Shown one piece after another: positions 46,625 to 56,589 of a stretch of DNA of 64,000 nucleotides. A program made the position numbers and the translations under genes. A model generated the notes under the pieces. The model ran no database searches, was not told where the DNA came from, and saw only the letters and a program-made list of their open reading frames with translations. Source of the stretch: Buxus sempervirens. Taxonomy: Eukaryota > Streptophyta > Magnoliopsida > Buxales > Buxaceae. How positions within the stretch are numbered: the stretch's first letter is position 1; each line of letters begins with the position of its first letter. The stretch covers positions 10,256,061-10,320,060 of the forward strand of contig OX387188.1 of assembly GCA_947561395.2 (NCBI GenBank), in the 5' to 3' direction.

Positions 46625-48443
46625 TGTTCAACTTTAAACATCAGGAGCAACATACAAAATTAGCATATTAAACATGTTACTAGAAATTATTTTACCATGT
46701 TATAAGTAATAATGGTGAAAAATAATCAAGATAGCAAAAAAGAACTTGGAGAAGCCAGTTAGAAAGGATTATATGCTAATAATTTTAATAAATATATGAC
46801 TTTCGACAAATTGGGGTGGAGAAACAAGCTTCACGTTGCCGATTACAACTAGTTACGATAAGGCATTTTATTATTCTTGTTATCATTACTAGCGGAGTGC
46901 ACGTGCAGTACTGCACGTGTGTTGTTTGGAAGTGGGACCCAAGTGGGTGGAATGTCAAAGAACGTTAAAATAAATAACTAACTAAAAACAAAAACAATGC
47001 CAGTCAGTAAATGGTAAGGTAAACCACAAAGTCTGTTATGGTTTTTTTAGGTTTTGTTTTTGCAAGACAACGTCCCATCAATCAACAGCATTTATGCATT
47101 AGAGCTATTCTTCATCAACCCAAACCGAGAAGGTTAAAAATGTGTGCTAAAATTGTCAGATATTACTGTATAAAAAAAGAAAGATTTGATATCAAAACTA
47201 AAATAGCAGCAGTTGTTAATCCAATCACCAACTTTTGAAATTGGGTTTTATAGATTCACAAGGTTCCTCAAGGATTACATAAACATAATGAAACAAACCA
47301 GTTATGACGTTATATGCCATAGATTTGAGAATTGGCCAATCACAAAGCATAGCTCTTAGGTTGTTATATGGTCATAAATTTAGGCATTCTAAAACAAAGC
47401 ATAAACATTCAATATTATTCATGTTCTCCTCATTGCAAAGGCAACATAGCAAGCGCTGCAACTTCTTAAATATAACAATAATTATCCTTCCACAAAGGGG
47501 CAATATTGCTCTAGTCAGAGTGCAAGAAGGTGAGACACTGCTGTGTTTAAGTTATTGGAAGTCTAGAAAAGAGGAAAGTTATATATGTTAACTTTTTCGG
47601 TAAAAAGTTAACTAATAGATCTTCTATATGTGAATTGAGCTCAGAAGTTTTTGTATAGTGATGTGCCCATCATTAAGTGAAAAAAAAAAAAGAAGAAGAG
47701 GAAAACACATACAACTAAAAAGGTCAAAGAGATCATCATGACCAGGTCAGCAACCCTGGTGTGGCAGGGTAGAATATCGTTTTCTGTAACTAAAATTCAA
47801 GCCAAGCATGAAACGCCCATTTTTGTCAAGCTACGTGAGGACTGGGCTATAGACTAAGGCAAGGACTCCAGCCATGGAAAAGGTATTACCGATAGTAATA
47901 AGACCTGTCTCGAAAACCCACAAGCAATTAATGGTCCTTAACATTAATAGAGACTAGTAAGACTTTCTACATAGAAAATATGTAGCCATGGAAACAGAGG
48001 AACGGATCCAGCAGCTGTTATGTACCTATGTTTTCCATTTGTAAGAAAAACCTCCCAAGTGCAATGACGCGCATATTTAGTAGTAATGTAATAGAAATCT
48101 AAGAAGAAATGGGATTCAACGACCTAATGTTATGGAAAGCAATACACATTTACTTCAAGAGACAAAAAAAAATCCTCATTTGGATTGACATGCAACAGTC
48201 ATTTGACAAAATTATCATGATACACATATAGGCTTCTCTCTGATACATACATGTATAGTCATTTATCAACCTATACAGCACAAAAAAAAAAACAAAACAA
48301 AAGTTTCACCTAGTCAAAGCAAAAACTGACAAGTGTATATCTTCATGTATCTATAAGCTATACATGACTATGTTTCTATTCCTTTTCTATTCACAAAGTA
48401 TGTCAAAAAAAACAAAAGGTCAAAAGATATAGTGACTATCATT
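46625..48443. other. Spacer between the two Harbinger genes
   Basis: About 1.8 kb of AT-rich DNA lies between the 3' end of the transposase gene and the start of the Myb/SANT ORF. I recognise no gene. ORFs at 47038 and 47304 (66 and 95 codons) have no domain or context support. The one notable site is the palindrome at 46900. Confidence 0.6.
46900..46919. promoter_or_regulatory. Perfect 20-bp palindrome with two G-boxes
   Basis: CACGTGCAGTACTGCACGTG is its own reverse complement and carries CACGTG at each end. CACGTG is the plant G-box, bound by bZIP and bHLH factors. It lies about 275 bp upstream of the Myb/SANT ORF start, a plausible promoter position. The binding role is inferred. Confidence 0.6.
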
Positions 48444-49824
48444 TCATCTCCCATGATTAGCATTATAGTCACTCCACATTACTGAGGCAATTTCATGCCT
48501 TAAAGTTTCACCTACTCTACAATCATCTGCTAGAAGCATAGGTGGTGGCTCTTCCACTGCTGGCTCTTGTTCCTTTAATTCTTTGTCTGCACGAGCAATT
48601 AGGCTAGGATCTGGATCAACGCCCATCAAATAATTATGGAGGATGCATGATACCAAAATAATATCCGTTTGTGTATCAATAGGATATTGGGGCTCTGTTC
48701 CACTAGCAATGATTGGAAACCTTTTTTTCAAAACTCCAAATGCCCTTTCAATGGCATTTCTCAATGATGAGTGACGGTGATTAAAGATTTCTTGAGTGTT
48801 CTCGGGTTGTTGGACTGAATATTCTTTAAGATGATACCGAGTACTTCTAAACGGAACAAGAAAACCCTTTTTTAGCATAAATCCAGCATCCGCAAGATAA
48901 TATTTACCTAGAAAAGAAATATTAAGAAAGATATCAATTAAAACTATCTATATTAAGAAACCGAATCACATATCCAAGTAATTTAGAACATGCTATCACC
49001 TTCGGGTACACTAAGGCAGTCATTTTCCCTTCTCAAAGCATTATTCAATATCCTTGAGTCAGAAGCAAATCCCTCCCAAGCAACCAATACATATGTAAAC
49101 TTTAAATCAAAGGTGCAAGCTGCCAAAACATTTTGGGTTGGATATTCTTTTCGCCCTCTATACCTAGGAACATCTTCTTTTGCTACTTTGACACGAAAAT
49201 GTGAACCATCAATAGCTCCTATGCAATCCTGTAGTAAATTATACCAATTATGTCACTTCCATGCAAATAACTTATACATAATCTTATGGAATGCCTTTAA
49301 AAATATTTTGATACCTTGAAATAAGGCCAAAATTTGGCATTGCTTGTGATTTCAACGGGGGTCTCAGATCCATCAGCTTGCTTTATAAAGTGCTCTTCAA
49401 ATGATATGATTGCTTTTAACACCCGATGAAATTGTCGACTAATTGTCTCACCAGAACGTTGAAAGTAGAAGCCAATAACTCTATTCTTCACATTATGAGC
49501 CAATATATGAAGAAACTTTGCAAGTTGTTCCTCTACAGTGCAATTCTTGGTATCGCTCAATCGGTTTGTTTGTCTAAGCAAACGAACTAACTTAGCAAAG
49601 GCTTCTACTCCCATACGTAATGAGTGACGACAACGTTTGTCACTTTTGTTAGTGAGCCTTTCCATTAAGTCCACCCTAACTTCAGATTTGTAATCTGAGA
49701 TATCTCTATCTACATAATTTGTGTAGTACAATACTGAGGCACTGCTAGCTGCATGCATTACATTTGCTACAACGCTTCCAGCAGCCCACTTTCTTTTTCT
49801 TTCCCACTCTTGAATACTATCCAT
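48444..49824 (-). CDS. PIF/Harbinger transposase (HARBI1-like), three exons
   Basis: This is the DDE endonuclease that cuts and inserts the element. The reading needs two GT-AG introns: exons 49824-49315, 49228-49000 and 48907-48444. The phases match exactly and give 400 residues with no stop. The N-terminal HARBI1-type helical region is in exon 1 (for example RCRHSLRMGVEAFAKLV). Catalytic residues are visible as Asp177 (CIGAIDGSH), Asp227 (GFASDSRIL) and Glu300 (LRNAIERAFGVLKKRFP). The HRHSSLRN motif before the Glu is typical. The start at MDSIQEWERKRKW is the first ATG of the frame. The gene looks intact, unlike its Myb/SANT partner. Splice sites are predicted from consensus, not proven. 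Confidence 0.88.
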
Positions 49825-52688
49825 CTACATATAATAAATAAGAGATAACTTTATCTCAATACCATTCACATATAAAAAGAACTTATGCTTTAGGTATCAA
49901 GCACGAATTAAAAAATAATGCAATTCTTTGACGTCAAGAAATAGTCTCCATGCTCCAATTTGAACACTGAAGTAACCAAAATAATCAATGGCCCAAGTAA
50001 AATTTAAATGTGTGCAAGAGATTAATTCAAGGATCAAGGACTAAACCTATGTAGTACTTGGCAAAGATGATGGCAGCAGGTTGCAACAGCAAGGAATGTT
50101 GTGTCTTGTGGCTACCCACCACTTATATTTGGGGTAGTTTTAATAAAATGGATGTCATATATGTATTTTGACCCTTTGGGCATAATTTTATTTTCTTTTA
50201 ATCATTGTTACCATGTGTGTATTAAGAGGTATATGATAACAAAACCTGATAAGTTCAAGAGGATTCTTGAACTGACCACCTGACTGTTCATACATATATA
50301 AGGCTCATTACTTCGATGCTATTAGTGGGCTTCAGAAATTAATAGACTAATACAGTCCTAATATTGGGTTTTATTTACTGTGTTTAGCCAAGCTACCCAT
50401 GTGATAGAGATGCTATTATTGTAAGAGACTTGCAACCTTCACGTGAGGTTGTAGGCAGTGAAAGTTATAAATACAACAAGGTCTCTAGTTTCAAGTGATA
50501 GAGACAGTCATGAATCACATGTCACTCAAATTTCCATGAAAATCACAGAGTATTCCACTATTATGCTAAAACCAAAAAGACAATAAAATAAAATAGAAAA
50601 CAAAAAGGCTCCATAAGTCGTCCATGTACTGTTTAAATGGTACAGAGTATTATAGATGATCAGGAACCATTCATCAAATAATGTAGCCCAACAGATGATT
50701 AAAATCATTACCAGGTGTACACTGATGAGATAGACCACCAACACACTGACATGTTGATAATGTTGAGACTTAAATAGTGTTAAATAAGTCCAAGAAAAAA
50801 ATATTTATGAGTATCAGTTCATGGCACGTCTTGTGAGAAAGATGCCTAAATTAATAATATAAGGCTAATGCTTATCTTTATCAATGAACTATATCTCTTA
50901 CTACTGTGGATAAGGTCAGCAAACCACAGACCTTGGAAACTTGTGAACAAAGTTTTTTATTCTGGAATCTGAAAGAGATATTATAGGACTGTTAATCTCA
51001 GTACAATAAGATTAAATTAGGCTAGGAAGACTGCATCTCTAGAAATTAGGAAAAGAAACAACTTCATGGATGTTCAATTATGGAGACAACATTTTACAAA
51101 TTTGATGAAGAAGCAAGAGCTAGGACCAAGATCCATCTATACAAAAACTTCAAGAAGCAACATCAAGCATTTCATATCCGTACACACTTCAAAAAGGGTT
51201 TATGCATCCAAAAAAACTTCGGTGCAGCAAACTTAATAGCATCCCACTAAGTTTTAGCTCAAGTCTCTTATGTTCTGACAGATTTGTGTTTTAAGACAAC
51301 TGAGACCACGACAACATTTTCTAATCACTAAACTCCAACATAGGTTCCCTGTTTAACTGCCCTTTCCCATCCATGTATACCATGCCTGAGTAGTTGAACT
51401 TGACACAATGCATATGTGAAAAAGACATAATGCATATGTGAAAAGAATTTGAGACAACCTCCCACAAAGCCAATTACCATTCTACCATACTTCAACAAAA
51501 AAACTTTAATAATTAAGATCAGTCCATGTAGTGTGGAGATCTCCATTCCACATGCTTAGTAGCTTTCTTTTTACATTACTTTTCTTGTAGCCTCTATTTT
51601 CTACAGCAAGCCAAGAGCTAGGATCCTTATCTAAACATCCATCCTTTTCTCTTGTTAGAATCTAGAATCCTATTTGGATAAATAGGCATTCTACCTTAGG
51701 ACTGATTCATCCTTTAGATTCAAATTGGCCTCTCCATTGAAAATAACAGAGTTACCAAGGTTTCTATTATATGCATCTTTTTAGGTTATGATATATTGAT
51801 ATTCTCAACCACTTCCATAAACTCATGAACTTTTTCTTTCCTTCCGTCACCAGAGATTAGCTTCCTCAACTTATATTTCAGCTTCATATCTAATTTTGGT
51901 ACTGGGTTAGCCATAAATCTATTGACCTCCAGAAATTCGAACAAATTTAATCTCTTTCCATTTTATTGCTGCAGTCCAGGTCTTGTTCCTAAAGATGCTT
52001 GTACTTAATGAAGTGTGGTTTCTGGTATCAACATTAATAATGCCAACTGTACATTGCGATTATAATTATGGAAGACAAAGAAACCCTTTTTCCCCTCTTG
52101 GTGCTTCTAATTTTTTGTTCTAAAAGATGCCTGTACTTAATGAAGTGTGGTTTTTGGTATCAACACGAATAATGCCAACTGTACATTGTAGTTATCATAA
52201 TGGAAGACAAAGAAACCCTTTTTCCCCTCTTGGTGCTTCTAAATTTTTTTCTCTACCAGGGAGACAGCTTTAGCTTGAGGAAATTTTTGAACCAAACCAG
52301 GTTGTGTTGTAAAACCTAGCCATCTTCACGTTCCTATATGCCATGTCTAATTGCCCTGTCGTTGTCCATTTCCTGTTTTATTTGATGCTGTGGAGCCAAC
52401 CTGGTCCAGTTAAGCGAGCCCAAGCATATTCGTTTGTCTTTGTACAATACCATGTCCAAGTGTAATAATCTTGTGCAAGTGAGAAGGAGAACTTACCAGA
52501 ACCAGTTAATTGCAAACAACAACGGCTGACTTCGCCGGACCAGACTGTCGACGATAGTGTTGAAGGGGAGATGCTGTTCTCAACTGCCCCAAATTCTGGG
52601 ACACGGAGCTGTAAGGAAAGGGGGAGAATATGGCATTAACATAGAATTCAGAAAAACCATCGTTGAGATGGAAAGAGATAAGTAACGA
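49825..52688 (-). other. Harbinger 5' region upstream of the transposase
   Basis: No gene is recognised in these 2.9 kb. On the minus strand a GTAAGT donor near 52497 could end a 5' untranslated exon that splices toward the transposase. A tandem duplication lies at about 51991-52254. ORFs of 60-72 codons (50101, 50526, 51328) lack any support. Confidence 0.5.
51991..52254. repeat. Tandem duplication of 132 bp
   Basis: Two head-to-tail copies begin AAAGATGC at 51991 and 52123 and share words such as CTTAATGAAGTGTGG and CCCCTCTTGGTGCTTCTAA. Several substitutions separate them. Confidence 0.85.
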
Positions 52689-52700
52689 AGCGAGCGAGCG

Positions 52701-52731
<31 letters not shown>
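52689..52731. repeat. Microsatellite (GCGA)n then (GA)n
   Basis: Four GCGA-type units are followed by about fourteen GA units near the transposon's right end. Confidence 0.9.
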
Positions 52732-53749
52732 ACCTGCCTGGAATAATAGCTTGTCTTATGTGTTCAGCTTCTTCCAACAATGGTTGGAAGGAGAGAAACC
52801 TTCAAGGAGGAAGATGAGCCTTCACAGTTTGGGTCGAGATTTGGAAGAGATGTCGGGCTCTTCGCGCGTTTTTGTCGAAGAACTTTCTCCCCAAATCTTC
52901 GTATTTGCGTTTCTTCCGAAATGACTACCTTTTAAGAGGGAAAACTTTTGGACGATGGAAAGAAAACTTTTGGTCAGATTTTCTTTCCCTTTCTTCCAAT
53001 TTTAACCTTCTTACATGATACCAAACAGGGGAAAGGAAACTTATGCAAGTTTCTTTCCTTTTCCTTCAAAATCCAAGCAACCAAACACAGCCTTTAAGAA
53101 TCAAGAAAAGTGTTGCTCATTGGTGGTTTAATTTAGAAAGAAATCTTAGATAAATTTTAATCACCAAGATTTGATTAAGATTGTCTTAGAAGTAATTTGG
53201 AATGAAATTTAGATGTTTAGAAACAATTTAAAGCCATAGGAATGTGAGAAGTTTCGGAAATTATGAAGAACCCAGAAAAACTGAGTTTTGGGCAAAGCGC
53301 TTGAAATACCGCTCAAGCGCCCTATTTGTATGCTTTAAACCAGAACATGAAAACAAGTCTCTTGATACACCGTTCGAGCGCAACCTCGGGTGACCAGCCC
53401 GTTTATCTAAAACAGAACCTATAATTATAGCCGCTAGAACAGTCGCTCGAGTGCCCCTTCGAGCGACCTATGTCAGAAATTCCAGATTTTGGGATTCGTG
53501 CCCAGATTTAAATTTTAATGATTTTTCTGTAAATTCTAAAGTTGTAACACCTGTAACTAGGTTAATTTGAGATGTAGGAAGTGGCGGAATTAAATTTGAA
53601 TTAAAGAATAGTAATTTTGGTAGATTTTACCAAAGAGGCTTTTCAACTAAATACCTTTGTTCCAAACGATTATATTCTTAACCAAACTTGATTTTATGAG
53701 TTCCTACACCTGTATTTGGACCATCTGAACATGTTTTGAGTTCTGAATA

Positions 53750-53777
53750 ATTATATATATATATATATATATATATA
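53750..53777. repeat. (AT)n microsatellite
   Basis: An uninterrupted run of about thirteen TA units lies in the family B LTR. Confidence 0.9.
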
Positions 53778-53920
53778 CCTGGATTATTTTGCCTATTGAA
53801 ACCGTGATCTTGAAGCATGTATTTGTCTCCACTTGTGTGGGTTTTGGGTCACAGCTGTGACAAGGCAGGTGCCTGGATTATTGTTTCCGCAGGGTGGATT
53901 TGGTTATTAGTATTTATTTA

Positions 53921-54450
53921 TCCTCAGTTTGTGTACTCGGCGGGATACTTCCTCAATCCGTGTACTTGGTGGGAAGCAGTTACTTTTATTTATCCTCAGT
54001 TTGTGTACTCAGCGAGATACTTCCTCAATCCGTATACTTGGTGGGAAGCTGGTTACTTTTAGTTATCCTCAGTCCGTGTACTTGTCGGGATACTTCCTCA
54101 ATCCGTGTACTCGGTGGGAAGCGGTTACTTTTATTTATCCTCAGTTCGTGTACTCGGCGAGATACTTCCTCTCAATCCGCGTACTCGGTGGGAAGCGGTT
54201 ACTTTTATTTATCCTCAGTCGGTGTACTCGGCGAGATACTTCCTCAATCCGTGTACTTAGTGGGAAGCAGTTACTTTTATTTATCATCAGTCCGTGTACT
54301 CGGCGGGATACTTCCCCAACCCGTGTACTTGGTGGGAAGTTGGTTACTTGTTATTTGGTTTACTTCCTCAATCCGTGTACTCGGCAAGAAGCTTGTTGTT
54401 TTGTGGCTGGTGCCTTTTATCCTCAGTCCGTATACTCAGCGGGATACTTC
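53921..54450 (+). repeat. 72/73-bp minisatellite with GTGTACTCGG core
   Basis: Successive units begin TCCTCAG at about 53921, 53993, 54066 and onward, around seven in all. Each holds two half-units, one ending GGGATACTTCC and one ending GGGAAGCGGTTACTTT. The period is close to a multiple of three, so long ORFs (up to 189 codons) appear in several frames; I do not accept them as genes. The complementary array is at 36150-36720, and related words occur at 58930-59290 and 62085-62130. Confidence 0.88.
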
Positions 54451-54924
54451 CTGGTGGTTGTGATTATTTTGTTCATTGTGTGATATCACAGACGTGGTAT
54501 GCTGTGTGCCGTGATTTCTTTATATTATTGTTTTTCTTATTGATGTTGTTGTTGGTTTAATCGTACACCTCGTGACTTATTTTATATAAACATGGACTGA
54601 TTTCATGCATGCACCTTGCTACTTGTTGAGATTTATTCTCACTCCGGTTTCTTCCATTTTTCAGGTACTCTTGGTGAGGACGTCAAGTTGTGGGCTAATT
54701 GTAGCTGGGTAGTCTATATAGATGTAGGATTGCTCATGTAATTGAAATCCTTGTATATCATAATTGTTGATTAATAAATAGAATTTGAATTCAAGTTTCC
54801 GCATTTACTCTGATTATAAAGTTAGAAAAAGTTTTAAATTATTCCATATTTTAGTTGCTTTTGTTACTTACCATAACACCTCAGGTTTTGGGAATTGGAC
54901 CCGGAACCGGGGCATTACAGAGAG

Positions 54925-55029
54925 TCCACAATTCATTGGACACCTCATGAGGAAAATCATACATTTGTTTGTTTACTTTACATGTTTCTTTGAGTGATCT
55001 TTTTTGCAAGCAAGTTTAAGAATGAATAG
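54925..55029 (+). repeat. Old relative of the gag-only element's LTR, right part
   Basis: This continues from 43122 after the family B LTR and aligns with LTR 1 from about 8125. The matching words are AGAGAGTC, ATTCATTGGAC and CTCATG. It stops where another LTR appears to begin at about 55030. Confidence 0.7.
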
Positions 55030-55682
55030 TATAAGACCCCGAATTTTTGGTTAATAATTAAAGCATAAATAAATAAAAGAAAATGGGGGTTTGATTATAG
55101 GAGAAATAAAAGAATGGAAATTTAGAGGATTAATAATTTAAATAAAAAATAATTTTTAAATAAAAGAGAATTTTCAAAGGAAATCAATCTAGGAGAATAA
55201 AAAGGTATTTTAGTAACTTCCAAAAGGGTAGATTGATGAATCAAATTATTAAATAATTAATAGAATTGGAAAATAGAAGATTAAAATTTATTGGGTTAGG
55301 TTTGAAGTAAAATAGTAATAATTATAGCATAAAAGAATGGAAAAAGGGCAATTGGGTAATTATAATGAATTAGTGGCATTTATTTGGAGAAAAAGTGACT
55401 TAACAGGGTGTTTAGGTTTTATTTAAAAATAGATTTAAAATATGGACGCAAATTTATTAAAAGTAGAAGTTTATTTAGTAAGGAACTTAATAGGTAAGGT
55501 ACTAAAAAGAGAATTAGAAGGAGGAGAAAAAGAAGAAATTAATTAGAAGGTTTCCTAATCCTAATTGGACTCCTATTAGGTGAGTCTATTTAAGCAAGTC
55601 ATTAAAGAAGGTTTAGGGTTTCTTCTATTCAAGTTATATAGAGGAAAAGGAGAAGAAAAGGGTAGCTCCCACGTTTGGAAAG

Positions 55683-55740
<58 letters not shown>

Positions 55741-56589
55741 AAAGATCACAAGAGAAAGGAGCTGTTGTAGAAACCTCCGACTAGCAGCCATCAAAGTTAT
55801 ATTGGGAGAGATTCAACCGTCGGATCGACCTCAAGTTTGGAGGTTTTGTTCACGACTAATAGGGCTACAATCTGAACGGTAGAGATCTTGTTTGGAGAAC
55901 CCTAGGTTGGTGCGAAAATAACAGAAATTTGGATTCAATTTTGGATTCATTAGAAGATGGATTCTTACATGTTAAGGCAAGTAGCAATCACTTGAAAACT
56001 GGAGGAACTGCATGTTTTCTGTGGCTTTGATATATTTCTGATTGATTTGATTAGACGAGAATATGTTTCATGGATACGTTTGTTTTTCATCAATTAGTTT
56101 CATGTTCTTGAAAGAAAAGTATGAAAATATTAATGAATATAGATTTGATCTTTGTAGATGACCATAAACTTGTAATTAATTGATACAAATAAGTTTAAGG
56201 TGTTAGATGTGATAGGTTAATAAGAAATAAATTTAAAACAATTAAAATCAAAGAATTAACCCAAAAATCAGAAAATTGGAAAATCTAGGAATTCTGCCGG
56301 AAATTGCATGGGTGCTCAACACGACCGCTCGAGCGACCATGTCTAGTGCCCACTGCAGAATTTGTAAATTTGGGGATTTTTAGGTCTAAATTAATATACA
56401 ATAATTTTCCCAGTAATTTAATTATTGTAACACCTGTATATGGATTAATTTGAGGTATAGGAACAGACGAAATGAAATTTGGAATTAAGACTAATAATTT
56501 GGAACGGTGAATGTAATTAGGGTTTAAAAGAACAAGGTTGTGGGAATAATGGATTAAATTTAGTTAAACATGAATTTGGGGAGTAGAAC
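55030..56589 (+). repeat. LTR fragment, family E
   Basis: It starts TATAAGACCCCG, probably a decayed TG start. It follows the layout of the family B LTR: AT-rich U3, a TATTTAAG box near 55587, TCTGAACGGTAGAGATC, then a GC-type donor in AAGGCAAGTAGC (55977). A single GCTCGAGCGACC word is at 56327. It is cut at 56589 by the solo LTR with AGAAC duplications. Its far end is not clear. No gene is seen. Confidence 0.6.
55684..55737. repeat. (GA)n microsatellite
   Basis: About 26 uninterrupted GA units lie downstream of the family E TATA-like box. The minus-strand Ser/Leu-rich ORF over it is an artefact. Confidence 0.92.

Larger units (their letters stand above)
44545..53092 (-). mobile_element. 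PIF/Harbinger DNA transposon
   Basis: The element encodes a HARBI1-like transposase and a Myb/SANT-like protein, both on the minus strand. That pairing defines plant PIF/Harbinger. Its ends are imperfect inverted repeats: left CTATGTTTGGTTCCTTGGAT (from 44547) against right GCTGTGTTTGGTTGCTTGGA read in from 53091. It sits inside the inferred intron of the plus-strand family B LTR. The flanking triplets read TTT on both sides (44542-44544, 53093-53095), not the usual TTA/TAA, so the exact ends are uncertain by a few bases. Confidence 0.8.
43123..54919 (+). mobile_element. Solo LTR, family B, plus strand, carrying a Harbinger element
   Basis: It starts CGTAAAACCCTGG (an apparent TG to CG change) and ends GGGGCATTACA. 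GAGAG flanks it at 43118-43122 and 54920-54924. Its sequence mirrors the minus-strand copy at 35649-41991. Removing the Harbinger insertion (44545-53092) leaves about 3.25 kb, and no internal retrotransposon region exists. It contains a TATAAAA box at 43848 and palindrome-like GATCC...GGATC motifs near 44040 and 44236. It also has a GC-type donor at 44403 and a TTTTTCAG acceptor at 54664. Confidence 0.85.

Noticed and set aside
47304..47591. A 95-codon ORF between the Harbinger genes
   Set aside because: It is AT-rich with no recognised domain, and lies opposite to the direction of both real genes.
53894..54483. Long plus-strand ORFs of 189 and 184 codons
   Set aside because: They are readings of the 72/73-bp minisatellite in several frames at once. 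No domain, start context or conservation in the sister LTR supports them.
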